Shown in pieces: positions 9,452 through 18,611 of a DNA stretch of 64,000 nucleotides. A model generated the notes under the pieces. It searched no databases and was not told the DNA's origin. It saw only the letters and a program-made list of their open reading frames with translations. How positions within the stretch are numbered: the stretch's first letter is position 1; every line of letters starts with the position of its first letter. The translations under genes and the position numbers were made by a program. The DNA comes from Ignavibacteria bacterium (GTDB lineage Bacteria; Bacteroidota; Ignavibacteria; Tepidaquicellales; Tepidaquicellaceae): the NCBI GenBank assembly GCA_016709315.1, contig JADJMZ010000001.1:124001-188000 (forward strand), read 5' to 3'.

Positions 9452-10879
9452 ATGAAAAGATTATTACTTCTTTTAATTGTTTTCATCTTCAACAATTCTT
9501 ACTCACAGGAAAGCTGGATCAGAATTTATCAGCCTTCCGGCTGGCAGATAAAATCTTTCTACAAAATTCATAATTCTGATAATTTCAATTCTATCTTTGT
9601 TCAGCATAATTCAAATGACACCTTACCGAATCCGGAGAACGGAGCGCTTAAGAAATATTCAAGATCAGACAATACCTGGACTGATCCGGCAAATGGTTTT
9701 CTGAATACCAGGTGCGCTACCTGCATTGATCCGCCTTTCGTTTATGACAGATGTTATCCGGTTTCTTTTTTTATGATCTCAAATCAGGATCCGGATTTTA
9801 TGATAAATTATCTGATCACTCCTTGCGCATCCTGTCCTGACGCAAGTACTTACATGACATATAACAGAGGCATTAACTGGATAAGTCATTATTATATTTT
9901 CGGCTGCGGAGGTTCATTATTCTTTCCAAGCGGAGGAGATTTTGATCCTTATAATGATTCAGTTTGCTATTACGGATATCCGAACGGCTCGACTAATTAT
10001 CAGCCGGGAATTTTTAAAAGCACAAACAGAGGTCAGAACTGGTTTCCAACCGATACCATTCCGGATCTTAGGACAGTAGGTTCTCCTTACGGCGGAAACA
10101 CTTTAAGCGGAGGATTCATAAAAGTAAATCCTTTCAATACAAATTACATTTTCACGGTTCATAGGGATTACATGATGCTCAGCACTGACGGCGGATACAG
10201 TTTTAACTCTGTTAACATTCCGCCTCTGAAAGAACTGTGCTTCGATTACCAGGGTGAAATAATATACGGGGTCACACAGAATAAAATATACACTTCATTG
10301 AATAACGGACTTAACTGGGACTCCGCTTATGTTCCGTTTGATCTTAATACACTGGAAGTTTCGCCCGGTAGCAGTAACATCATTTATGCGGGTACGACAG
10401 CCGGTCTGTACCGTAGCACCAACCGTGGTCAGAGCTGGTATCTGTATAACAATACTTTTTATCCTTCGAAAAATGTTACCGGACTATCAAAAGATCCGAA
10501 TTCAGGTGATACAATAATTGCCTGCACGCCAGATGCTGTTTATAAAGTCTTCAGGGATGATTTAACGGGAGTTAATCAGCCAAATGCTGCATTGCCTTCA
10601 TCATTTAAACTGTATCAGAACTATCCAAACCCGTTTAATCCTAAGACTGTGATTAATTATGAATTACCTGAGAAACAAAACAGCGGTTCGTATTACAATG
10701 TTAAATTAATTGTTTATAATGTTGTCGGGAATGAAGTTGCAGTGCTTGTGAATAATAAATAGATTGCAGGAAAATACTCTGCAGTATTTGATGGTTCTCA
10801 ATACGCTAGCGGAATCTATTTTTATAAAATTATTGCTGATGAATTATTTGGAGTTAGGAAAATGTCACTGTTGAAATGA
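9452..10879 (+). CDS. T9SS-exported Asp-box protein with in-frame TAG in the sorting domain
   Basis: Signal peptide MKRLLLLLIVFIFNNSYS then QESWIRIYQPSGW. Asp-box or YCF48-like repeats (STNRGQNWF, SLNNGLNWD, STNRGQSWY) suggest a beta-propeller. QNYPNPFNPKTVINY near residue 385 starts the type A sorting domain. A TAG at 10760 ends the ORF at 436 residues, but the same frame continues IAGKYSAVFDG to VRKMSLLK and TGA at 10877, the typical end of such domains. One C-to-T change in a CAG codon would explain it. If real, the protein would lack the last 39 residues needed for T9SS recognition. Confidence 0.8.
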
Positions 10880-10975
10880 TTATGTAAAATGTATTTCAAA
10901 TTGTAAATAGAAATCTTTTAAATTCCAAATCCCGCTTCGCGAGGCGAGCGATATTCTAAATTTCAAATTGAATGG

Positions 10976-11002
10976 ATCCCCGCCAGGAGAACGCGCGGGG
11001 AT
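10976..11002. repeat. GC-rich hairpin in intergenic repeat-like DNA
   Basis: ATCCCCGC and GCGGGGAT form a perfect 8-bp stem around an 11-base loop, within a GC-richer patch that also contains CTTCGCGAGGCGAGC (10935-10949). It resembles the small intergenic palindromes dispersed in Bacteroidota/Chlorobi genomes. It could act as a terminator between the converging genes, but lacks a T-run. Confidence 0.5.
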
Positions 11003-11092
11003 GACAGTAAGGGGTTTTCAGATGTTTTTAATTCACAGTTAATGTTTCATGGAATTCTTTCAAAACATGAATACAATCCGCGAAAATTAATT

Positions 11093-11507
11093 TTAATCCC
11101 CGATGATTTTCACAAGAACTCTTTTTTTCTTTTGCCGTCAAACTCTCCGTAAAAGATCTGTTCCCAGGACCGAAGTCAAGTTCACCTTTAGTAACTGCGA
11201 CCACAACTTCCCTTCCCATAACTGTCCTCTTGAGATGCGCATCTGCATTGTCTTCAAAGGTATTATGCCTGTACTGCGAATGCGGTTTTTCGGGAGCGAG
11301 TCCTTCGAGCCATTTCTCAAAATCAGCATGAAGTCCCGGTTCGTCGTCATTAATGAATACGCTTGAAGTGATATGCATTGCGTTGCAGAGCAGCAGACCT
11401 TCTTTTATTCCGCTTTCTTTAAGACAGTCTTCGATAGTGCCGGTGATGTTGATAAGTTCTCTGCGGTTCTTTGTATCGAACCATAATTCTTTTCTGTAAC
11501 TTTTCAA
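11093..11507 (-). CDS. YjbQ/UPF0047 family protein, frameshifted near its end
   Basis: Starts at ATG 11507. Family hallmarks are GLLLCNAMHITSSVFINDDEP near residue 37 and HNTFEDNADAHLKRTVMGREV near residue 80. Close to the C-terminus the frame is lost: adding one base near 11168 restores GPWEQIFYGEFDGKRKKRVL and KIIGD, with a stop at 11093. That matches the expected family length of about 138 residues. As given, the ORF runs on to 11028 with an unrelated tail. YjbQ proteins have been linked to thiamine-phosphate synthase activity, but the role is not firmly established. Confidence 0.85.
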
Positions 11508-11520
11508 TTTAAAGTATCAG

Positions 11521-12567
11521 TTAAAATTCATTTTTAAATTTATACATGATCGGAACAAAACTGTAAAAATTATCCAGCTCTTCCTGTGAAAGTCTTTTCC
11601 TCTGAGCAATATCAGGTTTGTAAATCTCTTTCCAAGGATCAATGGAAACATAAATATTGTTTTCTTTATCAAAAGTAACTGACTCCGGCGCAAAACCAAG
11701 AACATCATTTATCTCCGGATGACCCGGAGTCGAAAGATCGAGAGGTTTAATCAGGCAGCTTACAACATTGAACTCATTATCAAAAAGAATATGGAACATA
11801 CTTCTGCGGTTTCTGTCAATTCCGAACAGACTCCTGTCTCCGTCTGAATAAAGACCACAGACAGAACTGATTTTAAGATCGCTTGTTCCAATAGTTTTTA
11901 CAAGATCGTTTGTTTTTCTGTTAACAATATATATGATCGTACTGTCGCTGAAATCGTTTGTTTTAGTCTGGTAATTTTCAAGACCAAGAAAGAAGTAATT
12001 TTCAGTTTCAGAGAATCCTTCAAAGCCAATATTATCATAAGTATGCGCATAGACTGCTTCAGGCATTTTAAGTCTTTTGATCGTAAGAACTGAATCGAAG
12101 GAAAGAATATCATTATTGAAAGTTAACTCGTAAATGCCTTCTTTCTTTCTGTAAATTTCAGGATCATAAGAACTGTATTCATGTCCTTCTATTGCAAGAA
12201 GTATAGTATTGTTAAGACTGTCAAAATAAATATCTTCCATGTCTCTTTTCTTGAATTTCCCGAAGAGAGTGCTTACCTGCTCAGAAAATTTTATTTCCGT
12301 AAACTCAAATTGCGGAGGGTTTTTACTTTCGTCAACTGATATCCTGTTAATTTTACCTATGTCATCACATGAGATGAACATTTTCTTTCCGTCCTTCTCT
12401 CCAGTAAAGAAAAGCCCTGAAGTCTGATCCGTTCTGTTCCCGGACGAGTCTTTCATCCAGATCGGATAATTATCTGCCGTCTTTATTATATCCGAATGAA
12501 TGAAATACAGATTGACAAAAATTATAATGGCAATTAGAGGTAAAAATATTCTGAATAGATTTTTCAT
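11521..12567 (-). CDS. Exported phytase/SdiA-regulated-like beta-propeller protein
   Basis: 348 residues with a short N-terminal hydrophobic segment (FLPLIAIIIFVNLYF) acting as signal anchor or signal peptide. Repeated blade-like strands with an acidic plus aromatic pattern (MEDIYFDSLNNTILLAIEGHE, then GFEGFSETENYFF, then APESVTFDKENNIYVSIDPW) resemble the esterase-like phytase or SdiA-regulated propeller families. No catalytic residues can be named with confidence. It lies 13 bp upstream of the yjbQ-like gene on the same strand, so the two are probably cotranscribed. Confidence 0.6.
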   Translation of the reverse strand: MKNLFRIFLPLIAIIIFVNLYFIHSDIIKTADNYPIWMKDSSGNRTDQTSGLFFTGEKDGKKMFISCDDIGKINRISVDESKNPPQFEFTEIKFSEQVSTLFGKFKKRDMEDIYFDSLNNTILLAIEGHEYSSYDPEIYRKKEGIYELTFNNDILSFDSVLTIKRLKMPEAVYAHTYDNIGFEGFSETENYFFLGLENYQTKTNDFSDSTIIYIVNRKTNDLVKTIGTSDLKISSVCGLYSDGDRSLFGIDRNRRSMFHILFDNEFNVVSCLIKPLDLSTPGHPEINDVLGFAPESVTFDKENNIYVSIDPWKEIYKPDIAQRKRLSQEELDNFYSFVPIMYKFKNEF

Positions 12568-12664
12568 AACTGACTTCCGGATTGATATGATAAATTAATA
12601 CCGGAAATGTTTCTTTTTATTATTAAAATACAAAAGTTAATTAATATTTAAAGTCTATATCATA
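12568..12664. other. Gene-free spacer upstream of the 11.5-kb operon
   Basis: AT-rich DNA with no ORF or repeat I can support; it probably holds the minus-strand promoter. Confidence 0.4.
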
Positions 12665-12950
12665 TCCGTCAAAAACAATTGAATGAAAATTTTGATACAA
12701 ACTTCTTCAATGGTTTCCACCTTCTTATAATGTAGGTGTAATGTTAAGTGCAGTTGTATGACCTCCCCCTGCCCGCCTTCAGCGGGCTTCCCCCTCCTTG
12801 CAAAGGAGGGGGATTAGGGGGTGGTCGGTATTTTTTGAGACAAAATATTTAACTAAGAAAGTCAGGGGAGTTAAATTTAAAATCTTAGATATTATTGTAT
12901 TTAAATGTAAAATTAAAAGTTATTTATTCATTACAAAACGTTTTGGACAG
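12665..12950. repeat. MITE-like dispersed repeat, copy 1
   Basis: Similar over its whole length of about 285 bp to 31101-31390. Shared blocks include CTTCAATGGTTTCCA, GTGCAGTTGTATGA, CTGCCCGCCTTCAGCGGGC, AGGAGGGGGATTA and AAAACGTTTTGGACAGCA. No ORF is present. The right end carries CAAAACGTTTTGGAC; the left end is a decayed inverted counterpart (CCGTCAAAAACAATT). Terminal inverted repeats without coding capacity suggest a non-autonomous transposable element. Confidence 0.7.
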
Positions 12951-13235
12951 CAATGAGTATATACACGGACATTGCGGATTATACAGATGAAATGGTCAAC
13001 ACATATTTATTTTAAAAATTTCTTTTGTCAGAATTTTTGACTTATCATAATTTATCAGTCATAAATTTTTTCAAAAGTTCGCGATACTTATCTCAATAAT
13101 GAAACAACGCGGAATGTTAAACATTGTTTTAAAATGATTTAAAGCAAACAATAATTTATTGTATAAGTATCTCAAATTCCATTTAACCCGAAATAAATTA
13201 TAGTTAAATTTTACCTTTATAATTTTAATCAATAA
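12951..13235. other. Intergenic region upstream of icd
   Basis: 285 bp of very AT-rich sequence. No gene seen; it should contain the icd promoter, but no clear motif can be defended. Confidence 0.4.
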
Positions 13236-14561
13236 ATGGGTAAAATAATCGAAGTTAAAAACGGGATATTAAATGTTCCCGAAGATCCGATAATTCCTTT
13301 TGTGGAAGGTGACGGAATAGGTCCTGAAATATGGAAGACAAGCAGGTACGTACTGGATTCGGCTGTAGAAAAAGCTTATAAGGGAAAAAGAAAAATAGAA
13401 TGGCTTGAAGTTCTGGCAGGAGAAAAGGCATACAAACAAACGGGCGAATGGCTTCCTCAGGAAACAGTAAACGCATTTGAGAAATATCTTGTGGGAATAA
13501 AAGGACCTCTGACAACGCCGATTGGAAAGGGAATAAGTTCGATCAATGTCGCTCTCAGACAGAAATTAGATCTTTATGTCTGTCTCCGTCCGGTGAAATA
13601 TTATGGCGGGATCGAAACTCCCGTGAGAAGACCTGATAAAGTGGATATGGTTATATTCAGGGAAAACACCGAGGATACTTATGCGGGAATTGAATTCAAA
13701 GCAGGAACAGAAGAGAACAGGATGCTGCTGGAATTTATCAGAGAGAATTTTCCCGAAAGATTTGATAAGATCAGATTCGGCACGATAGAAAAGACAAATG
13801 ATTTCCTCAGAGCTGAAGATTTACCGCTTGCTGATGAAGTCGAAGTCGGAGTAGGACTAAAGGTCATGTCAAGAGTAGGATCTCAGCGGCTTATGATAGC
13901 TGCAGTAAACTATGCAATTGAGCACGGAAGAAAATCACTTACGATAGTTCATAAAGGAAATATCATGAAATTCACTTCCGGCTCTTTCAGGGACTGGTGT
14001 TATCAGATTGCTGAAAAATTGTATGGTGATAAAATATATTCAATGATGCAATGGGAGAGAACTTCAGAATCACAAGGAAAGGAAGCTGCACACATTGAAC
14101 TGAAAGATGCTATGGATAAAGGGAAAATAATTATTAAAGACGCAATTGCCGATAATACTTTGCAGAAGGTTATTACACATCCGGATGATTTTGATATTAT
14201 TGCAACTACCAATCTTAACGGTGATTATCTCTCTGACGCCATAGCGGCGGAGGTTGGCGGAATAGGAATAGCTCCGGGAGGCAATATCAATTACATTACA
14301 GGGAATGCAATTTTTGAAGCAACACACGGGACTGCGCCATCATTTGCAGGATTAGATAAAGTGAATCCTTCTTCGCTGATTTTATCAGGAATGATGATGC
14401 TTAATTATCTCGGATGGAAGGAAGCGGCGGATCTCATAGAAAACGGAATAAGAAAAGCAATAGCAAGTAAGAAAGTAACTTTTGATTTTGCTGAACAGAT
14501 GATAGGAGCGACGGAAGTAAAATGCTCGCAGTTCGGGGAAGAGATAGTTATGAATTTTTAG
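13236..14561 (+). CDS. icd: NADP-dependent isocitrate dehydrogenase
   Basis: 441 residues, close to the usual size for the bacterial dimeric enzyme of the TCA cycle (isocitrate to 2-oxoglutarate plus CO2 and NADPH). EGDGIGPEIW near residue 24 is the N-terminal family motif. GISSINVALRQKLDLYVCLR holds the substrate-binding Ser and Arg residues, FRENTEDTYAGIE is typical, and LTIVHKGNIMKFT near residue 230 matches the active-site Lys segment. The Asp ligand region is NLNGDYLSDAIAAEVGG. It stands alone, followed within 50 bp by the accessory cassette region. Confidence 0.95.
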   Translation: MGKIIEVKNGILNVPEDPIIPFVEGDGIGPEIWKTSRYVLDSAVEKAYKGKRKIEWLEVLAGEKAYKQTGEWLPQETVNAFEKYLVGIKGPLTTPIGKGISSINVALRQKLDLYVCLRPVKYYGGIETPVRRPDKVDMVIFRENTEDTYAGIEFKAGTEENRMLLEFIRENFPERFDKIRFGTIEKTNDFLRAEDLPLADEVEVGVGLKVMSRVGSQRLMIAAVNYAIEHGRKSLTIVHKGNIMKFTSGSFRDWCYQIAEKLYGDKIYSMMQWERTSESQGKEAAHIELKDAMDKGKIIIKDAIADNTLQKVITHPDDFDIIATTNLNGDYLSDAIAAEVGGIGIAPGGNINYITGNAIFEATHGTAPSFAGLDKVNPSSLILSGMMMLNYLGWKEAADLIENGIRKAIASKKVTFDFAEQMIGATEVKCSQFGEEIVMNF

Positions 14562-14605
14562 CAGATGTAAATTTTCTTGATACAGAAAGAGTGTTTGTTT
14601 CATAT

Positions 14606-14739
14606 ATCACGTTTTGGGGATTTGCGAAGTTGGGGTTTATAATTCCAAATGTTCTTATTAGCACAAATGTTAATTAATATTCCAATTTTCAAACTTAGTA
14701 CTTCTGCCCCAATTTTGCAAAACCCATGTTGTGTGCTGC
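14606..14739 (-). other. attC-like site 1
   Basis: Left arm GTTTTGGGGATTTGCGAAG then TTGGGG pairs with right arm CCCCAA-TTTTGC-AAAACCCATGTTGTG. The deacetylase stop codon begins at the right border. Confidence 0.65.
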
Positions 14740-15690
14740 CTATTTTATTTTCATTCTCAATTCATATTCTTCAATGTATTTTTCAAGTGGTTCTTTTTCG
14801 TATTCTTCATCTTCTCCCGGATAACGTAATGTTTTTGAAATTTCTTCTATCTGTTCTGCACATTGCCAAACAATGCTTTCTCCACAAGGTTCAATTAATG
14901 GCTGTTGAGAAGAAATCACGTCATTATATGCTTCTTTTGCATTAATTAGTTTCCATCCATTTTCATTCAATGCTATTAATAAATCGTCAAGAAATAATGC
15001 GTTAAGTAAAGAATGGTGAATAAGTAAAGTATGCTTTATATCTCTTTTAAATACTAAATGCGCCAGTGAGTCGTAATATTTGGCTCTGTCCAGTATATGG
15101 TTGATATAGTATTCTTTATATGGTGTCAAATCAGTATTTATATCTTTTTTTAATGCTATTGATATTTGTGCATCAATGTACCAGTCGGAAGCGTCAATCG
15201 TTACATAACCATTTTTATACCCATCTGTTTTCATAGCAACTCTCATTGAGTCTCTTTTTTGAGCAGTATTCCCTTCTTTCAAATATGGAAATCTAAATAG
15301 TTTTGTATAATTCTTAAAATTTCTAATAAGACTATCACCTTTATTAAAGTCTGCAATAAAGATTTCGCTTGTTTTAGATTTTGAGTTAAAATATAAATGT
15401 GAATATGAGTGATTACAAATTAAATGATTCTTTATATCCCATTTATTCAAAAGTTCTTTTCCATTTGAATCATTAACTCTCATTCCACAAACAAATAGGG
15501 CAGCTTTAATTTTATGCTTATCGAGTGTTTTTAAAATTGAGTTGTTTCTTTCTTGCCAGTTTAGTTTAAATGTTTCTGAGGTATTGGGGTCGTCAATAGT
15601 TATAGCGATTTCTTTTTGAGCAAATGCAGAAATTTGCATTAAAATCAATAAGACACCAACTATTAAAAATCTAATTTTTCTTTTCATCAT
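14740..15690 (-). CDS. Exported polysaccharide deacetylase (NodB-like) family protein
   Basis: About 316 residues from the ATG at 15690 or 15687; an upstream ATG at 15723 lies inside the neighbouring attC border and would bury the signal peptide. Signal peptide KRKIRFLIVGVLLILM ends SAFA before QKEIA. The NodB fold is indicated by IAITIDDP (catalytic Asp pair), then CNHSYSH (metal-binding His pair, HSxxH), then RFPYLKEG and DASDWY. Known members remove acetyl groups from chitin, peptidoglycan or xylan; the substrate here is unknown. A cassette gene, its stop abutting attC-like site 1. Confidence 0.8.
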   Translation of the reverse strand: MMKRKIRFLIVGVLLILMQISAFAQKEIAITIDDPNTSETFKLNWQERNNSILKTLDKHKIKAALFVCGMRVNDSNGKELLNKWDIKNHLICNHSYSHLYFNSKSKTSEIFIADFNKGDSLIRNFKNYTKLFRFPYLKEGNTAQKRDSMRVAMKTDGYKNGYVTIDASDWYIDAQISIALKKDINTDLTPYKEYYINHILDRAKYYDSLAHLVFKRDIKHTLLIHHSLLNALFLDDLLIALNENGWKLINAKEAYNDVISSQQPLIEPCGESIVWQCAEQIEEISKTLRYPGEDEEYEKEPLEKYIEEYELRMKIK

Positions 15691-15716
15691 TTCTATTTCA
15701 AGGTTTTGTTTGGTTG

Positions 15717-15850
15717 CACACAACGGTTTGCGGGTTTAAGAAGCTGGCGATTTCGAAGCACTAAACTGTATGCCAGCACTGGACTTGATACGAAGAACAA
15801 ATGTTCATTTAACCACTGAACCGCCAGTTTCTTGCAAGTGCTGTTATATG
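15717..15850 (-). other. attC-like site 2
   Basis: Left CACACAACGGTTTGCGGG then AAGCTGGCG; right CCGCCAGTTTCTTGCAAG then CTGTTATATG. The arms pair with unpaired bases on one side. The TAA stop of the upstream gene lies inside the right GTTATAT box. Confidence 0.7.
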
Positions 15851-16440
15851 CCGTTTTTCTGTCCACCGAATTGTTTTGGTTTTTGTTTTTTGTCTGCAAG
15901 TTCAACGATTTCTGTTATTCTTTTTTCTCTTGTTTCCTGTCGTTTAGCAAGAACAAGCCATTGTAAAATATTTCGTTTGTCTGACCTGCTTAAATTTAAA
16001 AAATATTCTTTGGCATTGTTTCTTTTTCGAAACTCTTTGTCTAAGTCGTCAGGAATGATTAGTGCTTCTGTTTCGTCTAAAATTGTCCAAGAGCCATTTT
16101 GTTTTGCTTCATCAATTATTTCATAACCTGCTTTTGTCATAAGACCTTCTTTTGCCAGCCGTTCAATTTTTTCTTTATTAACTTTTGACCAAACACTATT
16201 AGTTTTCCGTCTACTAAAAAATTGCATAAACTTCTCATCGTCTATTGGTTTTGCTTTGCTGTCTATCCAACCAAAGCAAAGTGCTTCGTCCACCGCTTCG
16301 CTATAAATTATTGTCGGAATATTTGATTTCTTTTTGTAGTAGATAAGCCAAACGGATTGTTTTCTGTCGTGATTGTCTTGAAGCCACTCACGCCATTCTT
16401 TTCGGCTTCTCGGGTAAAAAGTTTCTATCTCTTTTTCCAT
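15844..16440 (-). CDS. YdeI/OmpD-associated family protein
   Basis: About 199 residues from ATG 16440 (MEKEIETFYPRSR); the longer frame to 16620 runs through a palindromic repeat and is unlikely. Hallmarks are SVWLIYYKKKS, EALCFGWIDSKAKPID, RRKTNSVWSKVNKEKI and a C-terminal Lys/Arg-rich LVLAKRQETREKRI. The YdeI/OmdA family is cytoplasmic and widespread, but its biochemical role is poorly defined. A cassette gene whose stop codon overlaps attC-like site 2. Confidence 0.85.
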   Translation of the reverse strand: MEKEIETFYPRSRKEWREWLQDNHDRKQSVWLIYYKKKSNIPTIIYSEAVDEALCFGWIDSKAKPIDDEKFMQFFSRRKTNSVWSKVNKEKIERLAKEGLMTKAGYEIIDEAKQNGSWTILDETEALIIPDDLDKEFRKRNNAKEYFLNLSRSDKRNILQWLVLAKRQETREKRITEIVELADKKQKPKQFGGQKNGI

Positions 16441-16532
16441 TTTATCTTTTGGCTTTTGCGTTGTCCCAAAATTCTCGGTTAAGTCTAAAATACTCAACGT
16501 TAGCAAAAATTGCATAAAAACCCCAGATTCCC

Positions 16533-16853
16533 GCCGTTGTTGGTGTTCCAAAAAGTTTGCCTCACAGGAGTTTAGAAGAACATCAGCACTGACTGCAAAC
16601 TTTTTGGTCACCAACAACAAAAGCTCTTAGATTCATTAGGGATTTTAGTTAATTTTGACACATCGGAATGAAAATAAATTAAATTTGTCTGAAGATTGAG
16701 TTTGAATTTTAATACAAAAGTTGATTAATAATTAAAATCAAAAATTCTTCGATGGCTAAGTGTTCTGTTGTTGGTGACCAAAAAGTTTGCAAAAAGTAAT
16801 AGGAACAATTTTAACATTACTCTGTGCAAACTTTTTGGAACACCAACAACGGC
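16533..16853. repeat. Composite palindromic element A with 28-bp perfect inverted ends
   Basis: The left end begins GCCGTTGTTGGTGTTCC (16533-16560) and the right end is its exact reverse complement (16826-16853). Each end is itself half of a smaller palindrome: GCAAACTTTTTGGTCACC at 16595-16612 and GGTGACCAAAAAGTTTGC at 16773-16790. So two small palindromes in opposite orientation enclose about 148 bp of non-coding DNA. A similar composite occurs at 19859-20255. This is a mobile-element-like or recombination-derived structure with no ORF. Confidence 0.7.
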
Positions 16854-17094
16854 GAAAAGATATTACTTTGATACACTTTAATAAAACATAAATGAATTAA
16901 AAGGGAGCAACTATTTTTACCTCACAAAACACCTTTTTAAAAAAATTTCATTAATCCTCATTGTTATCAGCAGTTATATTCACTTAATTCGGTTTCAGTT
17001 CGTGATCACTATATTTTTTATAAAGCTCCCGCTTTTCTATTCAATTTCCAATTGCAAAATTTTAAACCGCACTACAAAAAGTTTTGCTAATAAC
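16854..17094. repeat. Duplicated geneless cassette segment, copy 1
   Basis: Highly similar to 24850-25090, including AAACATAAATGAATTAAAAG, TTGTTATCAGCAGTTA, TTCGGTTTCAGTTCGTGATC and AAAGCTCCCGCTTTTCTATT. It contains the right part of an attC-like site (GTTATCAGC near 16973-16981) and about 105 bp of non-coding DNA up to the next site. The left arm of the site appears replaced by composite element A. Confidence 0.7.
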
Positions 17095-17219
17095 GGTTTC
17101 GGGCTTGGCGAAGTTGGGGAAATCGAAGCACAAATGTTCATGTTAACACAAATGTTCAATAGAATTCCAATGTTCAAATTTAGTACAAAAGCCCTACTTT
17201 GCCAAACCCATGTTGGCAG
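17087..17219 (-). other. attC-like site 4
   Basis: Left CTAATAACGGTTTCGGGC-TTGGCG-AAGTTGGGG; right CCCTACTTTGCCAAACCC then TGTTGGCAG. Arms GGGCTTGGC and GCCAAACCC pair imperfectly. The aldehyde dehydrogenase stop is 3 bp beyond. Confidence 0.7.
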
Positions 17220-17222
17220 TAG

Positions 17223-18492
17223 TTATTTTACCCCCATCAGCCTTTTTATCCACCTTAACTTCGCTTTTGTATGAGGAAAATATTTTAAGTTAAGTTCAAA
17301 CCATGTTGGCTTTTCCAATATGCTTTTATAGTGTGAGAATGTTCTAAATCCATTTTCGCCATGATAGGAACCCATGCCACTTTCACCCACACCGCCAAAG
17401 GGGAGTTTACTATTAGTCATATGCATTATGGCTTCATTTACTGCACCGCCTCCAAAAGAAATTTCATTTAAAATTTTATTCTTTATTGATTGATCGGAGG
17501 TAAAAATATAACAAGCAAGTGGGTTTTCGCCTTCCTTAATTTTTGCAATGGCAAAATCCAATGATTGGTATGCAATAACAGGTAGAATTGGTCCAAATAT
17601 TTCTTCTTGCATCACTTTATCATCAAAAGTTACATGGTGCATAAGTGTGGGTTCGAATATTCGAGATTGTTCATCGTACTTTCCACCATAATAAATTTTT
17701 TCTTTGTCTAATAAATTCACTAAACGGTGAATGTTTTTAGTATTTATTATTTGCACATAGTTGTCATTTTGAATGGAGAACTTTTCTTTTTCAATTTCCA
17801 TTTTTGCCATTTCCAAAAACCGTTGCTCAATAGATTGATGGACTAAGACATAATCAGGGGCTACACAGGTTTGCCCTGCATTTAAAAACTTGGCCCAAAT
17901 CAATCTCTTTACAATTGTTTTTAAATTGCAGTCCTCAGTAATAATTGCAGGGCTTTTTCCTCCGAGTTCTAAGGTAACAGGCGTGAGATATTTTGCGGCT
18001 GCTTGAGATATGATTTTACCTACTGCAACACTTCCTGTAAAAATATTTTGTCAAAACGTGTGTCAATAATTCGGTTGTTTCTGGAATACCACCCTCAATA
18101 ACTTTGAAAAATGTTGGGTCAAAATTCTCGTTAATCAGTTGAGCCATTATTTTACTACATGATGATGATATTTCACTTGGTTTTAGAATGATAGTGTTTC
18201 CTGCGCTTATAGACGCTATTACAGGAGCTAGCGATAATTGAAAAGGATAATTCCATGCACCTATTACCAACGTAACACCTAATGGTTCCGGCATTATGTA
18301 GCTCTTTGAAGGGAAATTAATTACGTTCGTGTTTACCTTTTTTTTCTTTACCCATTTTTTTAACTCTTGAACGGTTTCATCAATTTCAGAGTATATCAAA
18401 GAAAGTTCGTTGGCAAAAGTATCAAAAACCGATTTCTGAAAATCGGTATAAATGGCTTGATATAACAAAGGTTCCAATGTTTGATTAACCAC
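17223..18492 (-). pseudogene. Aldehyde dehydrogenase, frameshifted and N-terminally truncated
   Basis: Resembles short class 3-type (membrane-associated-like) aldehyde dehydrogenases. Seen in order: YIMPEPLGVTLVIGAWNYPF, ILKPSEISSSC, the NAD-binding FFTGS segment, LELGGKSPA (catalytic Glu) and NAGQTCVAPDY (catalytic Cys), then EEIFGPILPV and PFGGVGESGMGSYHG. The frame breaks near 18040-18060; two missing bases would restore RFDKIFFTGSVAVGKI. The first 20 or so expected residues are missing because an attC-like sequence lies at the 5' end. The reaction would be NAD(P)-dependent aldehyde oxidation. Stop codon abuts attC-like site 4. Confidence 0.8.
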
Positions 18493-18611
18493 AAAACTGC
18501 CTGACCGTTCGAAATGAAATGCAAGCGGGTCTGCGGCTTGTACTGAGCTTTGCCGAAGTAAGAACTTCAGTCCGCCTTTTGCTATACCTCTGTTTCCTTC
18601 TTACATTTGTT
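18480..18611 (-). other. Degenerate attC-like site 5, fused to the aldehyde dehydrogenase 5' end
   Basis: TTGATTAACCACAAAACTGCC matches the central spacer of attC-like site 6. The right arm CCGCCTTTTGCTATACCTCTG matches its CCACTTTTGCCATACCTGTG arm. The left R-box side is missing and aldehyde dehydrogenase coding sequence begins instead. Confidence 0.5.

Noticed and set aside
16441..16620. 60-residue N-terminal extension of the YdeI-like protein
   Set aside because: It translates a palindromic repeat and family members start at the ATG at 16440.
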